A stretch of 36,907 nucleotides of DNA from Clostridiales bacterium (GCA_015056005.1 SVHB01000019.1:1-36907); one strand, 5' to 3'; numbered from the stretch's first letter, positions 16,917-25,844 are shown. The notes: generated by a model not told the origin, from the sequence alone. Numbers and translations: made by a program.

Positions 16917-17318
16917 CTACACTCTTCTGCGCTTGGGGGGGCGGCAGCCATTGTGGGGAACGGGAGTGACGTCCTTGATCATGGTTACGGAAAGACCCGC
17001 TGCCTCAAGAGAACGGATAGCAGCTTCTCTGCCTGAACCGGGGCCTTTTACATAGACCTCAACGGTCCTCAGGCCATGTTCCATAGCTGCCTTAGCGGCA
17101 GTTTCAGCGGCAGTCTGTGCTGCGAAGGGAGTGGACTTCTTGCTTCCACGGAAGCCGAGGCCGCCTGCGGAAGCCCAGGAGAGAGCATTGCCCTGGGTGT
17201 CGGTGATGGTTACGATGGTGTTATTGAAAGAGGAACGAATATGTACGGCGCCACGCTCAACGTGCTTGCGCTCCTTGCGGCGACGAACGACCCTCTTGGT
17301 CTTGCTGACGTTAGCCAT
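16917..17318 (-). CDS. rpsK: 30S ribosomal protein S11
   Basis: The 133-residue protein contains the S11 signatures [20 protein letters not shown] and [20 protein letters not shown], and ends in a basic CRPPKRRRV tail. It sits on the platform of the small subunit next to the mRNA exit. It lies between rpsM and rpsD with about 20-nt gaps and a clear Shine-Dalgarno site, in the normal alpha-operon order. Confidence 0.98.
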   Translation of the reverse strand: MANVSKTKRVVRRRKERKHVERGAVHIRSSFNNTIVTITDTQGNALSWASAGGLGFRGSKKSTPFAAQTAAETAAKAAMEHGLRTVEVYVKGPGSGREAAIRSLEAAGLSVTMIKDVTPVPHNGCRPPKRRRV

Positions 17319-17337
17319 TTTTTGTTAGCCTCCCTAA

Positions 17338-17706
17338 TTACTTTTTCTTGCCGGCAGCCTGCTTCTTCGGGCCCTTACGGGTACGGGCATTCTGCTTGGT
17401 GTTCTGACCGCGAACGGGCAGGTTACGACGATGACGTACACCGCGATAGCAGCCGATTTCAACAAGGCGCTTGATGTTCAGGGAAACTTCACGACGAAGG
17501 TCACCTTCGACCTTCAGGTTGGAGTCAATATAGTCACGAAGCTTTGCAACTTCGTCTTCAGTGAGATCTTTGATTCTGGTATCAGGATTTACGCCGGTAG
17601 AAGCCAGAATATCACAAGCGGTCTTGTGACCGATGCCGTGAATGTAAGTTAAGCCATACTCGACGCGCTTCTCTCTGGGAAGGTCAACACCTGAAATACG
17701 TGCCAT
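17338..17706 (-). CDS. rpsM: 30S ribosomal protein S13
   Basis: The 122-residue protein starts [20 protein letters not shown], has the H2TH segment [14 protein letters not shown], and ends with the basic [20 protein letters not shown] tail that contacts tRNA. GGAGG lies 12 nt before ATG 17706. It is preceded by the largest gap of the superoperon, a structured 219-nt region, so its translation may be specially controlled. Confidence 0.98.
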   Translation of the reverse strand: MARISGVDLPREKRVEYGLTYIHGIGHKTACDILASTGVNPDTRIKDLTEDEVAKLRDYIDSNLKVEGDLRREVSLNIKRLVEIGCYRGVRHRRNLPVRGQNTKQNARTRKGPKKQAAGKKK

Positions 17707-17925
17707 TTATCTTTTGCACCTCCGGATAATTTAGGAAACGTAGGAACTATATGTAGGCACTTGGGATCACCCGCGGGTAAGGCGAGTGCAGCCGCTCCCT
17801 TATGCTTTCATATCTTATTTAGGTCGCCGTCTTGCGGTCATGCCCGCTTCCGACGATAATTACGCACCAAAAGCGACAACGCGCATACTTCGCCCGTGGT
17901 CGCTTTTGGTAAATAAACTTGTTGA
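17707..17925 (-). promoter_or_regulatory. Structured intercistronic leader before rpsM (candidate r-protein autoregulatory RNA)
   Basis: This 219-nt gap holds no convincing gene. On the minus strand it can form: a perfect 12-bp stem ACCAAAAGCGAC/GTCGCTTTTGGT (17910-17899 with 17877-17866); a second helix, CGTC/GACG enclosing GCGG/CCGC (17855-17828); and near the start codon GGGA/TCCC (17799-17796 with 17766-17763), whose loop sequence GCACT (17789-17785) can pair with AGTGC at 17761-17757, a pseudoknot-like layout. The GGAGG of rpsM lies just after. In E. coli, S4 binds a pseudoknot at this same place in the operon. No T-run follows the long stem, so it does not look like a terminator. Confidence 0.55.
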
Positions 17926-18039
17926 TTAACCCTGCTTCTGCTTATGCTTGGGGTTTTCGCAGATGACCATGATTCTGCCCTTGCGCTTAATGATCTTGCA
18001 CTTTTCGCACATGGGCTTAACGGAAGGTCTGACTTTCAT
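17926..18039 (-). CDS. rpmJ: 50S ribosomal protein L36 (zinc-binding C+ form)
   Basis: Reading the minus strand from ATG 18039 gives a complete 37-residue protein, [20 protein letters not shown] followed by [17 protein letters not shown]. Three cysteines (C11, C14, C27) and H32 form the zinc site. This is exactly the usual length. An AGGAGG site precedes it. It lies between infA and rpsM, the conserved position. Confidence 0.97.
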   Translation of the reverse strand: MKVRPSVKPMCEKCKIIKRKGRIMVICENPKHKQKQG

Positions 18040-18066
18040 GCTATTTTCCTCCTATTGTACAACGGA

Positions 18067-18288
18067 TCAGGCTTTGCCTCTCCAGGTGATACGACCCTTG
18101 GTAAGGTCGTAAGGAGAAAGCTCGATGGTTACTTTATCGCCGGGTATGATACGGATGAAGTTCATACGCAGTTTGCCTGATATATGCGCAGATACTTTAT
18201 GACCGTTGGGGAGCTCTACCTGAAATACAGCGTTGGGATAGGCCTCAGTAACGATGCCCTCAACTTCAATGACGTCATCCTTGGACAA
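18067..18288 (-). CDS. infA: Translation initiation factor IF-1
   Basis: The 73-residue protein has the single OB-fold of IF-1: [20 protein letters not shown], then [19 protein letters not shown] and the closing [14 protein letters not shown]. It binds the A site of the 30S subunit during initiation. It begins 2 nt after the KOW-domain gene and precedes rpmJ, the standard infA-rpmJ pair. Confidence 0.98.
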   Translation of the reverse strand: MSKDDVIEVEGIVTEAYPNAVFQVELPNGHKVSAHISGKLRMNFIRIIPGDKVTIELSPYDLTKGRITWRGKA

Positions 18289-18290
18289 GA

Positions 18291-18581
18291 CTAATCCTCC
18301 TTAGTAGTTTGGCGCGGATCTTCGCACGTTTTCAGCGCCTTGCTAATATCGCTGTCGGTTATGCACCCTGCCGATATTTTCTGCGCAATTTCCGGAAAAT
18401 ACTCTTTTTGGCAGATAACGTGCCTTGCCTTTTTTTTCTTAGGCTTATCTATTTTACGCCTTTTGCCGTCAGAAATCAAGAGGTAATTTTCATTCTGAAG
18501 GCCAATTATCATAAAAATTTCGCCTTTATCGTGTCCTGCTCTTGAAACACACACACGACCTATATTATATTCTACATTCAT
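18291..18581 (-). CDS. KOW-domain RNA-binding protein, L14e/L6e/L27e-like
   Basis: This 96-residue basic protein starts [20 protein letters not shown], a KOW motif, followed by [20 protein letters not shown] and a lysine stretch (KPKKKKARH). Bacterial proteins of this type, related to the archaeal/eukaryotic L14e group, sit between map and infA in many Clostridia and are annotated as putative ribosomal or RNA-binding proteins; their exact role is not settled. The start overlaps the map stop as ATGA, and infA follows 2 nt later, so it is produced together with the translation genes. Confidence 0.85.
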   Translation of the reverse strand: MNVEYNIGRVCVSRAGHDKGEIFMIIGLQNENYLLISDGKRRKIDKPKKKKARHVICQKEYFPEIAQKISAGCITDSDISKALKTCEDPRQTTKED

Positions 18582-19351
18582 GCCGAAATTCCTTCTTTTC
18601 CTTCAGGAATTGTTAAAATTATCGGATCATTTTTTGTGATCAATATAGTGTGTTCATAGTGTGAAGCAGGTTTGCCGTCCTTGGTCGAAACAGTCCAGCC
18701 ATCATCATGCTGATACACGGCTCTGTCACCTAAGGTGATCATTGGTTCGACCGCAATGGTCATGCCCTCTCTTAGCCTCATGCCGGTGCCGGGCGTTCCG
18801 TAATTTGGAACCTCGGGATCCTCGTGCATCTCACGACCGATGCCGTGTCCGCACAATTCTCTGACCACACCGTAGCCAAACTGCTCAACATAGCGCTGAA
18901 CCGCAGCGGATACATCATGCAGCCTTGCACCGTCTTTGGCAAATTTGATCGCATACCAGAAGCTTTCCTCAGTCCTTTTGATGAGCTTATATACCTCATC
19001 ATCCACCTGCCCTACGGGCACTGTGAAAGCGCTGTCGCCGTGATAACCGTTGACTATCGCACCGCAGTCGATCGAGATGATCTGACCTTCCTTTAAGATG
19101 CGCTTTTTCTTTGGTATACCGTGAACGACCTCGCCATCTATGCTTGCGCATATTGTCCCGGGAAATCCTCCGTAACCCTTGAAGGACGGTATCGCGCCCG
19201 CCTTGATAATAGTCTCATAAGCGATCTCATCGAGTTCCCATGTGGAAACCCCGGGTCTGACTGCTTCCTTGACTGCAGCAAGCGCGTTATAGGTTACCTC
19301 GCCGGCGAGCTTCATATTGGCTACAGCCGACGCATTTTTAATGGTTACCAT
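18578..19351 (-). CDS. map: Type I methionine aminopeptidase
   Basis: The 257-residue enzyme removes initiator methionine after deformylation. All catalytic residues are present: H78 in EVVHGIP, D95 in SIDCGA, D106 in HGDSAF, H169 in GHGIGREMHEDP, E202 in VEPM and E233 in HYEHT. No N-terminal zinc finger is present, so it is a type Ia enzyme. It follows adk by 8 nt and is translationally coupled to the KOW gene by ATGA. The secY-adk-map order is typical of Gram-positives. Confidence 0.97.
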   Translation of the reverse strand: MVTIKNASAVANMKLAGEVTYNALAAVKEAVRPGVSTWELDEIAYETIIKAGAIPSFKGYGGFPGTICASIDGEVVHGIPKKKRILKEGQIISIDCGAIVNGYHGDSAFTVPVGQVDDEVYKLIKRTEESFWYAIKFAKDGARLHDVSAAVQRYVEQFGYGVVRELCGHGIGREMHEDPEVPNYGTPGTGMRLREGMTIAVEPMITLGDRAVYQHDDGWTVSTKDGKPASHYEHTILITKNDPIILTIPEGKEGISA

Positions 19352-19359
19352 CTTATCAA

Positions 19360-19983
19360 TTAACCATTGATGGCATCAACGATATCAGAAGTTACCTTAT
19401 CGATATCCTGGAAACCGTCGATTTCCTTGAGGATGCCCTTGCCGGAATAATAGTCGATGAGGGGCTGAGTGCTCTTGTTATAGACAGCAAGACGATTGCG
19501 GATGGTATCCTCGTTATCGTCAACGCGCTGAATAAGAGTAACGCCGCACTTGGGGCATTCAGGCTTGTCGTAATTGCTTACATGAGTGGTCTCACCGCAT
19601 GCGGGGCAAACACGACGACCGGAAAGACGCTTGACCAGCTTTTCGCCGTCAACATCGATATTCACAGCCATGGTGATGGTGGTGATGGTGTCAAGAGCTT
19701 CTGCCTGAGCAAGAGTTCTGGGGAAACCGTCGAGGATATAGCCGTTTGCGCAGTCGCTCTGGGCAATTCTTTCCTTAACGATACCGATAACGATCTCGTC
19801 GGGCACAAGATTGCCGGCATCCATATATGCCTTTGCCTTCAGACCGATCTCAGTCTGGTTGCGAATAGAGGCACGAAGGATATCGCCGGTAGAGATATGA
19901 GGAAGGCTCAGGCTCTCGCTGATGCGAGAAGCCTGAGTGCCCTTACCCGCGCCGGGAGGGCCAAGAAATACGAGATTCTTCAT
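19360..19983 (-). CDS. adk: Adenylate kinase, zinc-lid type
   Basis: The 207-residue enzyme interconverts AMP, ATP and ADP. The P-loop is GPPGAGKGTQ (8-17), the AMP site includes ISTGDILRA and LDGFPRT. The lid carries four cysteines (C126, C129, C143, C146), the structural zinc site found in many Gram-positive adenylate kinases. It starts 17 nt after secY and belongs to the superoperon. Confidence 0.98.
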   Translation of the reverse strand: MKNLVFLGPPGAGKGTQASRISESLSLPHISTGDILRASIRNQTEIGLKAKAYMDAGNLVPDEIVIGIVKERIAQSDCANGYILDGFPRTLAQAEALDTITTITMAVNIDVDGEKLVKRLSGRRVCPACGETTHVSNYDKPECPKCGVTLIQRVDDNEDTIRNRLAVYNKSTQPLIDYYSGKGILKEIDGFQDIDKVTSDIVDAING

Positions 19984-20000
19984 ATTTATAACCTCATTGA

Positions 20001-21260
20001 TTAGCGCAGGAAGCCCTTATAGTGACGCATGAGCATCTGAGATTCGATCTGCTTGGCGGTCTCGATGGATACGGATACGGCTATAAGGATACCGGTCGCA
20101 GTGAACGGGGAAGCGCTGCCGGTCAGTGCAATAAACAAAGAAGGTATTACTGCAATGATTGCCAGGAATACAGCGTTGAAAGCATTGAGCCTATTGGAGA
20201 CACGCTTGATATAATCGGAAGTGGGTCTGCCGGGACGAATGCCGGGGATGAAACCGCCGTTCTGCTGGATGTTCTTGGAGATCTCAACAGGGTTGAAGCT
20301 GATGAGACTGTAGAAGAACGTGAATGCAATGATCAGGCCTGCAAAAGTGATCAGGTACACCGGATGGGTGGAAGAGAACACTCTGTTGAGCCAAAGGGTG
20401 AACTTACCATTAGGCCAGAAGTTAGCTATGATGAGCGGGAACTGGATAATGGAAGAAGCAAAGATCAGGGGCAGCACGCCAACAGAATTGACCTTGATGG
20501 GAAGGAAAGTGCTCTGGCCGCCGTACATCTTCCTGCCGACTACGCGCTTGGCGTACTGAACAGGGATCTTACGCTGACCGAGGTCAACGCAGATAACGCC
20601 CACGATGAGACCGACGATCGCGATAACGATGATAGGAGCGGTCCACAGAGATGCGGGATTATCGATGTAGGAGGTGATCATGTTGCCGAACTGAGTGGGC
20701 AGTGCAGCTACGATGCCGACGAAGATCAGCAGGGAGATGCCGTTACCGATGCCATTCTCGGTGATGCGCTCGCCGACCCACATTGCAAATGCGGTACCGG
20801 CTGCCATGCACAGAGCGATGGTCAGATAGGTAAAGAAGTTGGGGCTGATAACAGCGTCCTTACCCATGCCGACGATGATACCGATAGCCTGGATAGCGCC
20901 CAGAGCAACGGTAGCATATCTGGTAATGGAAGAAAGCTTTTTGCGGCCCTCCTCACCCTGCTTGGAAAGCTCTTCGAGCTTCGGGATAGCAATGGTGAGC
21001 AGCTGGATAACGATGGATGCGGTAATGTAGGGAGATACGCCCATCGCCAGCAGAGTGAAGCTTGCGAAGTTTCCGCCGTTGAGCATGTTGAGGATGCCCC
21101 AAAGATCGGAGTTGGAAACCGCTTGCTGAATGTAAGCAACATTTACGCCGGGGGTCGGCACGACGCCGACCAGGCGATAAATGAGAAGCATAAACAGGGT
21201 ATAGAGGATCTTCTTGCGTAGTTCTTCGACTTTCCAAGCGTTACGAAGGATCTCCAGCAA
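20001..21260 (-). CDS. secY: Protein translocase channel subunit SecY
   Basis: The 419-residue membrane protein has ten predicted transmembrane segments. The N-terminus (EILRNAWKVEELRKKILYTL) and early segment MLNGGNFASFTLLAMGVSPY are typical, as are GIRPGRPTSDYIKRVSNRLN (the cytoplasmic C5 loop region) and the C-terminal ETAKQIESQMLMRHYKGFL. It forms the plasma-membrane channel with SecE and SecG and works with SecA or the ribosome. It follows rplO with no gap, as is usual in the spc operon. Confidence 0.98.
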   Translation of the reverse strand: MLEILRNAWKVEELRKKILYTLFMLLIYRLVGVVPTPGVNVAYIQQAVSNSDLWGILNMLNGGNFASFTLLAMGVSPYITASIVIQLLTIAIPKLEELSKQGEEGRKKLSSITRYATVALGAIQAIGIIVGMGKDAVISPNFFTYLTIALCMAAGTAFAMWVGERITENGIGNGISLLIFVGIVAALPTQFGNMITSYIDNPASLWTAPIIVIAIVGLIVGVICVDLGQRKIPVQYAKRVVGRKMYGGQSTFLPIKVNSVGVLPLIFASSIIQFPLIIANFWPNGKFTLWLNRVFSSTHPVYLITFAGLIIAFTFFYSLISFNPVEISKNIQQNGGFIPGIRPGRPTSDYIKRVSNRLNAFNAVFLAIIAVIPSLFIALTGSASPFTATGILIAVSVSIETAKQIESQMLMRHYKGFLR

Positions 21261-21261
21261 T

Positions 21262-21705
21262 TTAGATCACCTCTACCTTCCCACCGCTTGCAAGAATTTT
21301 TTCCTTAGCAGATTCGGAGAACTTAGCTGCCTTAACGGTCAGAGCCTTGGTCAGTTCGCCATTGCCAAGAACCTTAACGCCATCGAAGGTCTTCTTTACA
21401 AGACCAACAGCCTGGAGGGCTTCGACGTCGATCACGCTGCCGGCCTCGAATGCTTCGAGATCGGATACGTTAACAACTGCATACTTGGTTTCGTATCTGA
21501 AGTTGTTGAAACCTCTCTTGGGGATACGGCGATACATAGGAGTCTGGCCGCCTTCGAAGCCGGGACGCTTGCCGCCGCCGGAACGAGCCTTAGCACCTTT
21601 GTGACCTTTACCGGAGGTTTTGCCCAGACCGGAACCCGTGCCGCGACCCAGACGCTTAGCAGCGACTCTGGAGCCTTCAGCAGGGGACAATTCATGTAAT
21701 TTCAT
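21262..21705 (-). CDS. rplO: 50S ribosomal protein L15
   Basis: The 147-residue protein has the glycine/basic N-terminus [20 protein letters not shown] followed by [17 protein letters not shown], and the conserved [17 protein letters not shown]. It is a late-assembly protein of the large subunit. It precedes secY directly and follows rpmD by 13 nt, in the spc operon order. Confidence 0.98.
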   Translation of the reverse strand: MKLHELSPAEGSRVAAKRLGRGTGSGLGKTSGKGHKGAKARSGGGKRPGFEGGQTPMYRRIPKRGFNNFRYETKYAVVNVSDLEAFEAGSVIDVEALQAVGLVKKTFDGVKVLGNGELTKALTVKAAKFSESAKEKILASGGKVEVI

Positions 21706-21718
21706 GTTGTACCTCCAA

Positions 21719-21901
21719 TTATTCGGCGATTTCTTCTACCTTGACCAGATGCTTGACCTTGAAGATCATGCCACGGATGCAGGGGTTATCTTCCTTGATA
21801 ACGCTCTGGTGGATCTTCTTCAGACCGAGGGCCTGAATGGTGGCTTTCTGGTTCTGGAGGCATGCGATAGTGCTCTTAACCTGAGTAATCTTAAGCTGCA
21901 T
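21719..21901 (-). CDS. rpmD: 50S ribosomal protein L30
   Basis: The protein is 60 residues, the normal size for L30, beginning [20 protein letters not shown] and containing [18 protein letters not shown] and [14 protein letters not shown]. The ATG at 21901 was chosen because GGAGGG lies 7 nt upstream; an ATG at 21916 would sit before this site and add five residues. It lies between rpsE and rplO. Confidence 0.97.
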   Translation of the reverse strand: MQLKITQVKSTIACLQNQKATIQALGLKKIHQSVIKEDNPCIRGMIFKVKHLVKVEEIAE

Positions 21902-21915
21902 TTTGTTTCCCTCCA

Positions 21916-22488
21916 TTAACCAAGAATTTCTTCTACGGTCTTGCCGCGCAGCATAGCAGTCTGCTCTGCAGTCTTCAGCTGTGCAAGGCCCTTAATGGTA
22001 GCTTTAACAACGTTGATGGAGTTGTTGCTGCCGATGGACTTAGTGAAGATGTCCTTAACGCCGGCCAGCTCGAGAACTGCACGAGCGGGACCACCGGCGA
22101 TAACGCCAGCACCCTGAGGAGCGGGGAGAAGCATGACCTTAGCGGTGCCGTACTCGCCGATAGACTCATGAGGAATGCTGGTGCCAACCAGAGCGACGTT
22201 AACGAGGCTCTTCTTGGCGTCTTCCTTAGCCTTGCGGATAGCTTCGGGAATTTCGGTAGCCTTACCGATACCTGCGCCTACCCTGCCCTTTTCATCGCCG
22301 ATAACGACGAGAGCTGCAAAGCGGAAGTTACGGCCGCCCTTAACAACCTTGGTTACACGGTTGACGGCGACAAGTTTTTCTTTGAATTCCGGTTCTTCAA
22401 CCACCTGGGGCTGACGGCGGCGATCATTGAAACGGCCGCGATTGTTGCCCTGCTGGTTGTTGCCGAAACGATTTTCATTGCGCTGCAT
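21916..22488 (-). CDS. rpsE: 30S ribosomal protein S5 with Asn/Arg/Gln-rich N-terminus
   Basis: The 190-residue protein has the normal S5 core: [20 protein letters not shown], the [14 protein letters not shown] loop and the C-terminal [21 protein letters not shown]5 helps mRNA unwinding and decoding fidelity. The first roughly 32 residues are low complexity ([20 protein letters not shown]), longer and more Asn/Arg-rich than the short acidic starts of many S5 proteins. The start is followed in frame without any alternative near the core except internal ones. Confidence 0.97.
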   Translation of the reverse strand: MQRNENRFGNNQQGNNRGRFNDRRRQPQVVEEPEFKEKLVAVNRVTKVVKGGRNFRFAALVVIGDEKGRVGAGIGKATEIPEAIRKAKEDAKKSLVNVALVGTSIPHESIGEYGTAKVMLLPAPQGAGVIAGGPARAVLELAGVKDIFTKSIGSNNSINVVKATIKGLAQLKTAEQTAMLRGKTVEEILG

Positions 22489-22505
22489 TTTACGTCCTCC
22501 CTGTG

Positions 22506-22874
22506 TTAGAAGTTGAGACCGGCTTCACGAGCGCCGATAGCAACCTGTTCGACTCTGCCGGTGTAGATATAGCCGCCGCGGTCGAAGACCACTTCGTCAA
22601 TACCCTTTTCCTTGCAACGCTCAGCGGCGAGCTTGCCGACCAGCTTAGCTGCGCCCTTCTTATCAACTTCATTCAGCTGCGCAGCGAGTGCCTTATCCAT
22701 CGTGGAAGCAGATACCAGGGTGTTGCCGCAGGTATCGTCTATAACCTGCACATAAATGTGCTTGAGGCTGCGGTATACGCACAGACGGGGGCGCTCGGCG
22801 GTACCGGAGACCTTTTCACGGACTCTCTGGTGCCTGATTACGCGAATCTGATTTTTATCCTTCTTAGAAATCAC
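22506..22874 (-). CDS. rplR: 50S ribosomal protein L18
   Basis: The 122-residue protein contains [20 protein letters not shown] and the ending [20 protein letters not shown] typical of L18, which binds 5S rRNA with L5. The start codon is GTG at 22874, preceded by AAGGGGTG, which is unusual among the ATG-started genes of this operon. It lies between rplF and rpsE. Confidence 0.97.
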   Translation of the reverse strand: MISKKDKNQIRVIRHQRVREKVSGTAERPRLCVYRSLKHIYVQVIDDTCGNTLVSASTMDKALAAQLNEVDKKGAAKLVGKLAAERCKEKGIDEVVFDRGGYIYTGRVEQVAIGAREAGLNF

Positions 22875-22887
22875 TGCTTTTCACCCC

Positions 22888-23430
22888 TTATTTCTTACCG
22901 GCTTTGCCTTCCTTACGTGCAACATACTCGTCATGGTACCTAATGCCCTTGCCCAGATAGGGTTCCGGGGGACGTACTTCACGGATGTTAGCAGCGATCT
23001 GGCCGACAGCCTCTTTTGAAACGCCCTTAACTACGATCTGAGTCTGGGTGGGAGTCTCAAAGGTGATACCGTTTTCCATCTTGAAAATAACAGGATGGCT
23101 GTAACCGATTTCGATTACGAGCTCCTGACCCTTAACGGAGGCCCTGTAACCGGTACCAACCATATCAAGGGTCTTGCTGAAGCCTTCGGAAACACCAACA
23201 ACCATGTTGTTGATCAGAGTCCTGGTCAGGCCGTGCAGCGCGCGGTGCTCTTTGTTATCAGAGGGACGGGTAACTACGATAGTGCCGTTCTCTTCTTTAA
23301 TATTCATTTCCATGTTGAAACTGCGGGTAAGCTCGCCTTTGGGGCCTTTGACGGTAAGGGTGTTACCCTCGCCCAGCTTAACAGAAACGCCCGCAGGAAT
23401 AGCAACAGGAAGTTTGCCGATACGAGACAT
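22888..23430 (-). CDS. rplF: 50S ribosomal protein L6
   Basis: The 180-residue protein begins [20 protein letters not shown] and ends with the diagnostic [20 protein letters not shown]. It binds 23S rRNA near the GTPase-associated centre. Length and position between rpsH and rplR are standard. Confidence 0.98.
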   Translation of the reverse strand: MSRIGKLPVAIPAGVSVKLGEGNTLTVKGPKGELTRSFNMEMNIKEENGTIVVTRPSDNKEHRALHGLTRTLINNMVVGVSEGFSKTLDMVGTGYRASVKGQELVIEIGYSHPVIFKMENGITFETPTQTQIVVKGVSKEAVGQIAANIREVRPPEPYLGKGIRYHDEYVARKEGKAGKK

Positions 23431-23460
23431 GTTTTACCTCCTAATTTCTCGAAGTACCTA

Positions 23461-23859
23461 CTACCAGATGTAGCAGAGAACCTCGCCGCCCACAGAATTC
23501 TTTCTAGCCTGTTTGTCCGTCATAACACCCTGAGAGGTGGAGATGATGGCGATGCCCAGACCGCCCAGTACCTTCGGGATCTCTTCTGCCTTGGCATACA
23601 TACGCAGGCCGGGCTTGGAGATACGCTTGAGACCGGTAATAACGCTCTTCTTGTCAGAAGTGTACTTGATAGTGATCTTGATCTGACCCTGGAGACCGTC
23701 ATCTATAAAATCAACGGCTTTTACAAAGCCTTCGTCCAGCATGATCTGTGCGATCGACTTGAGCATGTTGGAAGCGGGGATGGTTACCTGTTCGTGCCTT
23801 GCGACGATAGCATTGCGAATGCGCGTCAGCATATCGGCGATAGGATCGTTAACCAGCAT
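23461..23859 (-). CDS. rpsH: 30S ribosomal protein S8
   Basis: The 132-residue protein starts [15 protein letters not shown] and has the C-terminal signature [21 protein letters not shown]8 organises the central domain of 16S rRNA; in E. coli it also represses the spc operon by binding near rplE. The gap to rpsN is 18 nt with a good ribosome-binding site, and I see no obvious S8-like target there. Confidence 0.98.
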   Translation of the reverse strand: MLVNDPIADMLTRIRNAIVARHEQVTIPASNMLKSIAQIMLDEGFVKAVDFIDDGLQGQIKITIKYTSDKKSVITGLKRISKPGLRMYAKAEEIPKVLGGLGIAIISTSQGVMTDKQARKNSVGGEVLCYIW

Positions 23860-23877
23860 GTTTTGACCTCCTTCTTC

Positions 23878-24063
23878 TTACCAGCTAGCCTTGCGCACGC
23901 CGGGGATCTGACCCTGGTATGCGAGCTCGCGGAAGCAAATGCGGCACACGCCGTACTTACGAAGTACGGAATGAGGACGACCGCAGATGCGGCAGCGGGT
24001 GTATGCCCTGGTCGAGAACTTTGCAGGACGAGACTGCCTGACTTTCAAACTCGTTTTTGCCAT
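23878..24063 (-). CDS. rpsN: 30S ribosomal protein S14, zinc-binding type Z
   Basis: This is the short 61-residue form. Two CxxC pairs (CRIC at 24-27 and CRIC at 40-43) bind zinc. It starts [20 protein letters not shown] and ends [11 protein letters not shown]. The short zinc form in the spc operon is characteristic of Firmicutes and Actinobacteria and supports the taxonomic call. Confidence 0.98.
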   Translation of the reverse strand: MAKTSLKVRQSRPAKFSTRAYTRCRICGRPHSVLRKYGVCRICFRELAYQGQIPGVRKASW

Positions 24064-24080
24064 AACCTAGCCACCCTTTC

Positions 24081-24623
24081 TTAAGCCTGCATGAAAGGCA
24101 TGCCCATGAGTCTGAGCAGCTCTCTTGCTTCTTCATCGGTCTTGGCGGTGGTGACAAAGATGATCTCCATGCCGCGGACCTGATCTACCTTATCGTAGTC
24201 GATTTCGGGGAAAATGATCTGCTCTTTCAGACCCAGCGAGTAGTTGCCGCGGCCGTCAAATGCCTTGACGGAAACGCCACGGAAGTCGCGGATACGGGGA
24301 AGAGTGATGCTCATTACCTTATCAGCGAAATACCACATACGATCGTTACGAAGGGTGACCTTTGCGCCAACGTTCATGCCCTGACGGAGCTTGAAGTTTG
24401 CGATGGACTTCTTAGCCTTGGTAACAAGGGGCTTCTGACCGGTGATAGCAGCGAGATCTGCTACAGCGGCGTCCAGAGCCTTGGGATTATCCTTGCAGTT
24501 GCCCAGACCCATGTTGACAACGATCTTGTCGAGCCTCGGAACCTGCATGGGGTTTTCATAGTTGAACTTCTGCTTGAGGGCAGGAACTATTTCAGTTGCG
24601 TATCTATCCTTTAATCTAGGCAC
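24081..24623 (-). CDS. rplE: 50S ribosomal protein L5
   Basis: The 180-residue protein contains [34 protein letters not shown] and the closing [20 protein letters not shown], all typical for L5. It binds 5S rRNA and forms the bridge to S13. It lies between rplX and rpsN with short gaps. Confidence 0.98.
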   Translation of the reverse strand: MPRLKDRYATEIVPALKQKFNYENPMQVPRLDKIVVNMGLGNCKDNPKALDAAVADLAAITGQKPLVTKAKKSIANFKLRQGMNVGAKVTLRNDRMWYFADKVMSITLPRIRDFRGVSVKAFDGRGNYSLGLKEQIIFPEIDYDKVDQVRGMEIIFVTTAKTDEEARELLRLMGMPFMQA

Positions 24624-24641
24624 AGTACTTTACCTCCTATA

Positions 24642-24956
24642 TTACTTGTCGAAGGTGTCGCCGCAATGCTTGCACACGCGGGTCTTCGTGCCGTCCTCAG
24701 CAACCTTGAACGCTCTGCGGGTAGCCTTGTTGCACTTGGTGCAGTAAAGCATAACCTTGCTGACGTTGATCGGGGATTCCTGATGGATGATTCCGCCGGG
24801 GGCATCAGCGGTGCGGGGCTTCTTGTGCTTAGTGGAAATATTGACGCCTTCTACGATGACCTTGTTATCCTGGGGCATTGCGACAAGAACCTTGCCCTTT
24901 TTGCCCTTATCCTTGCCGGAAATAACGACAACAGTATCGTTTTTCTTTACATGCAT
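24642..24956 (-). CDS. rplX: 50S ribosomal protein L24
   Basis: The 104-residue protein has the KOW start [20 protein letters not shown] and the [19 protein letters not shown] segment. A C-terminal zinc-ribbon-like pair, CTKC and CKHC, is present, seen in the C+ variants of L24. L24 is an early assembly protein near the exit tunnel. Confidence 0.98.
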   Translation of the reverse strand: MHVKKNDTVVVISGKDKGKKGKVLVAMPQDNKVIVEGVNISTKHKKPRTADAPGGIIHQESPINVSKVMLYCTKCNKATRRAFKVAEDGTKTRVCKHCGDTFDK

Positions 24957-24968
24957 GTTATTGCCCTC

Positions 24969-25337
24969 CTACAGAACTTCGGGAGCCAGAGAAACGATCT
25001 TCATGAAATCCTTCTCACGCAGCTCGCGAGCCACCGGCCCAAAAATACGGGTGCCGACGGGGTTCTTGTCTTGCTTGATGATAACAGCAGCATTGTCGTC
25101 GAAACGGATGTAGCTGCCATCGGGACGGCGAATCTGCTTGGTGGTGCGAACGACAACAGCCTTAACAACGTCGCCCTTCTTTACGGAGCCGCCGGGGGTA
25201 GCAGTCTTAACAGATGCTACGATAACGTCACCGATACCGCCAGACCTTCTGAAGGAGCCGCCAAGCACGCGGATGCACATGATCTCTTTGGCGCCGGTGT
25301 TATCGGCAACCTTGAGCCTTGACAGTGGTTGTACCAT
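24969..25337 (-). CDS. rplN: 50S ribosomal protein L14
   Basis: The 122-residue protein starts [20 protein letters not shown], has [19 protein letters not shown] and [20 protein letters not shown], the L14 signatures. It interacts with L19 and with the silencing factor RsfS. It opens the spc segment, 22 nt after rpsQ, with no separate promoter visible. Confidence 0.98.
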   Translation of the reverse strand: MVQPLSRLKVADNTGAKEIMCIRVLGGSFRRSGGIGDVIVASVKTATPGGSVKKGDVVKAVVVRTTKQIRRPDGSYIRFDDNAAVIIKQDKNPVGTRIFGPVARELREKDFMKIVSLAPEVL

Positions 25338-25359
25338 TTATTTTTCCTCCTTATTCGGT

Positions 25360-25620
25360 CTACTTCGCCTTTTCGACTATCTCAACCAGTCTCCAGTGCT
25401 TTTCACGGCTGAGGGGACGGGTTTCCATAACGCGTACTACGTCGCCGATATTGCACTCGTTGTTTTCGTCGTGTGCCTTGATCTTGGAAGTAGTGTTAAG
25501 GATCTTGCCATACATGCCGTGCTTAACTCTGTTCTTTAATGCAACAACGATGGTTTTGTCCATCTTGTTAGATACTACAGTGCCGATACGCTCTTTGCGC
25601 AGGCCTCTGACTTCTGCCAT
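25360..25620 (-). CDS. rpsQ: 30S ribosomal protein S17
   Basis: The 86-residue OB-fold protein contains [20 protein letters not shown] and the C-terminal [20 protein letters not shown]. It is a primary binder of 16S rRNA helices 7 and 11. It lies between rpmC and rplN. Confidence 0.98.
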   Translation of the reverse strand: MAEVRGLRKERIGTVVSNKMDKTIVVALKNRVKHGMYGKILNTTSKIKAHDENNECNIGDVVRVMETRPLSREKHWRLVEIVEKAK

Positions 25621-25643
25621 TTTTTATTGCTCCCTTCCGAGAA

Positions 25644-25844
25644 TTAGGCTCGAGCCGAAAGCTCGCGCTGACGCAGTATGGTCTTAACGCGTGCTATGTT
25701 GCGCCTGGTGTCTCTTATAACAAGAGGATTGGAAAGCTGACCGGTGGCCAACTGGAAACGGAGGTTGAAAAGCTCTGCCTTGAGTTCCTTGACCTGAGCT
25801 TCGAGCTCGTCATTGGTCATATCGAAATACTTATTAGCCTTCAA
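25644..25844 (-). CDS. rpmC: 50S ribosomal protein L29 (start codon uncertain)
   Basis: The coiled-coil protein contains [20 protein letters not shown] and [18 protein letters not shown], typical of L29 at the exit tunnel. The start is ambiguous. No ATG occurs in the expected place. TTG at 25844 would give a start (M)[13 protein letters not shown] that matches the usual MKA-type beginning of L29 and has a GGGTGG site upstream; GTG at 25856 or 25853 would give 70 or 69 residues. All options overlap the 3' end of rplP, so translation is coupled to it. Confidence 0.93.
   Translation of the reverse strand: MKANKYFDMTNDELEAQVKELKAELFNLRFQLATGQLSNPLVIRDTRRNIARVKTILRQRELSARA

Noticed and set aside
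17866-17910. Strong hairpin considered as an intrinsic terminator between rpmJ and rpsM
   Set aside because: The loop is 21 nt and no T-run follows on the minus strand; the downstream genes also lack a clear new promoter, so termination here would be unlikely.
20022-21221. Plus-strand open frame of 399 codons opposite secY
   Set aside because: The acidic, His/Asp-rich translation is the mirror of the membrane protein SecY, which is certain.
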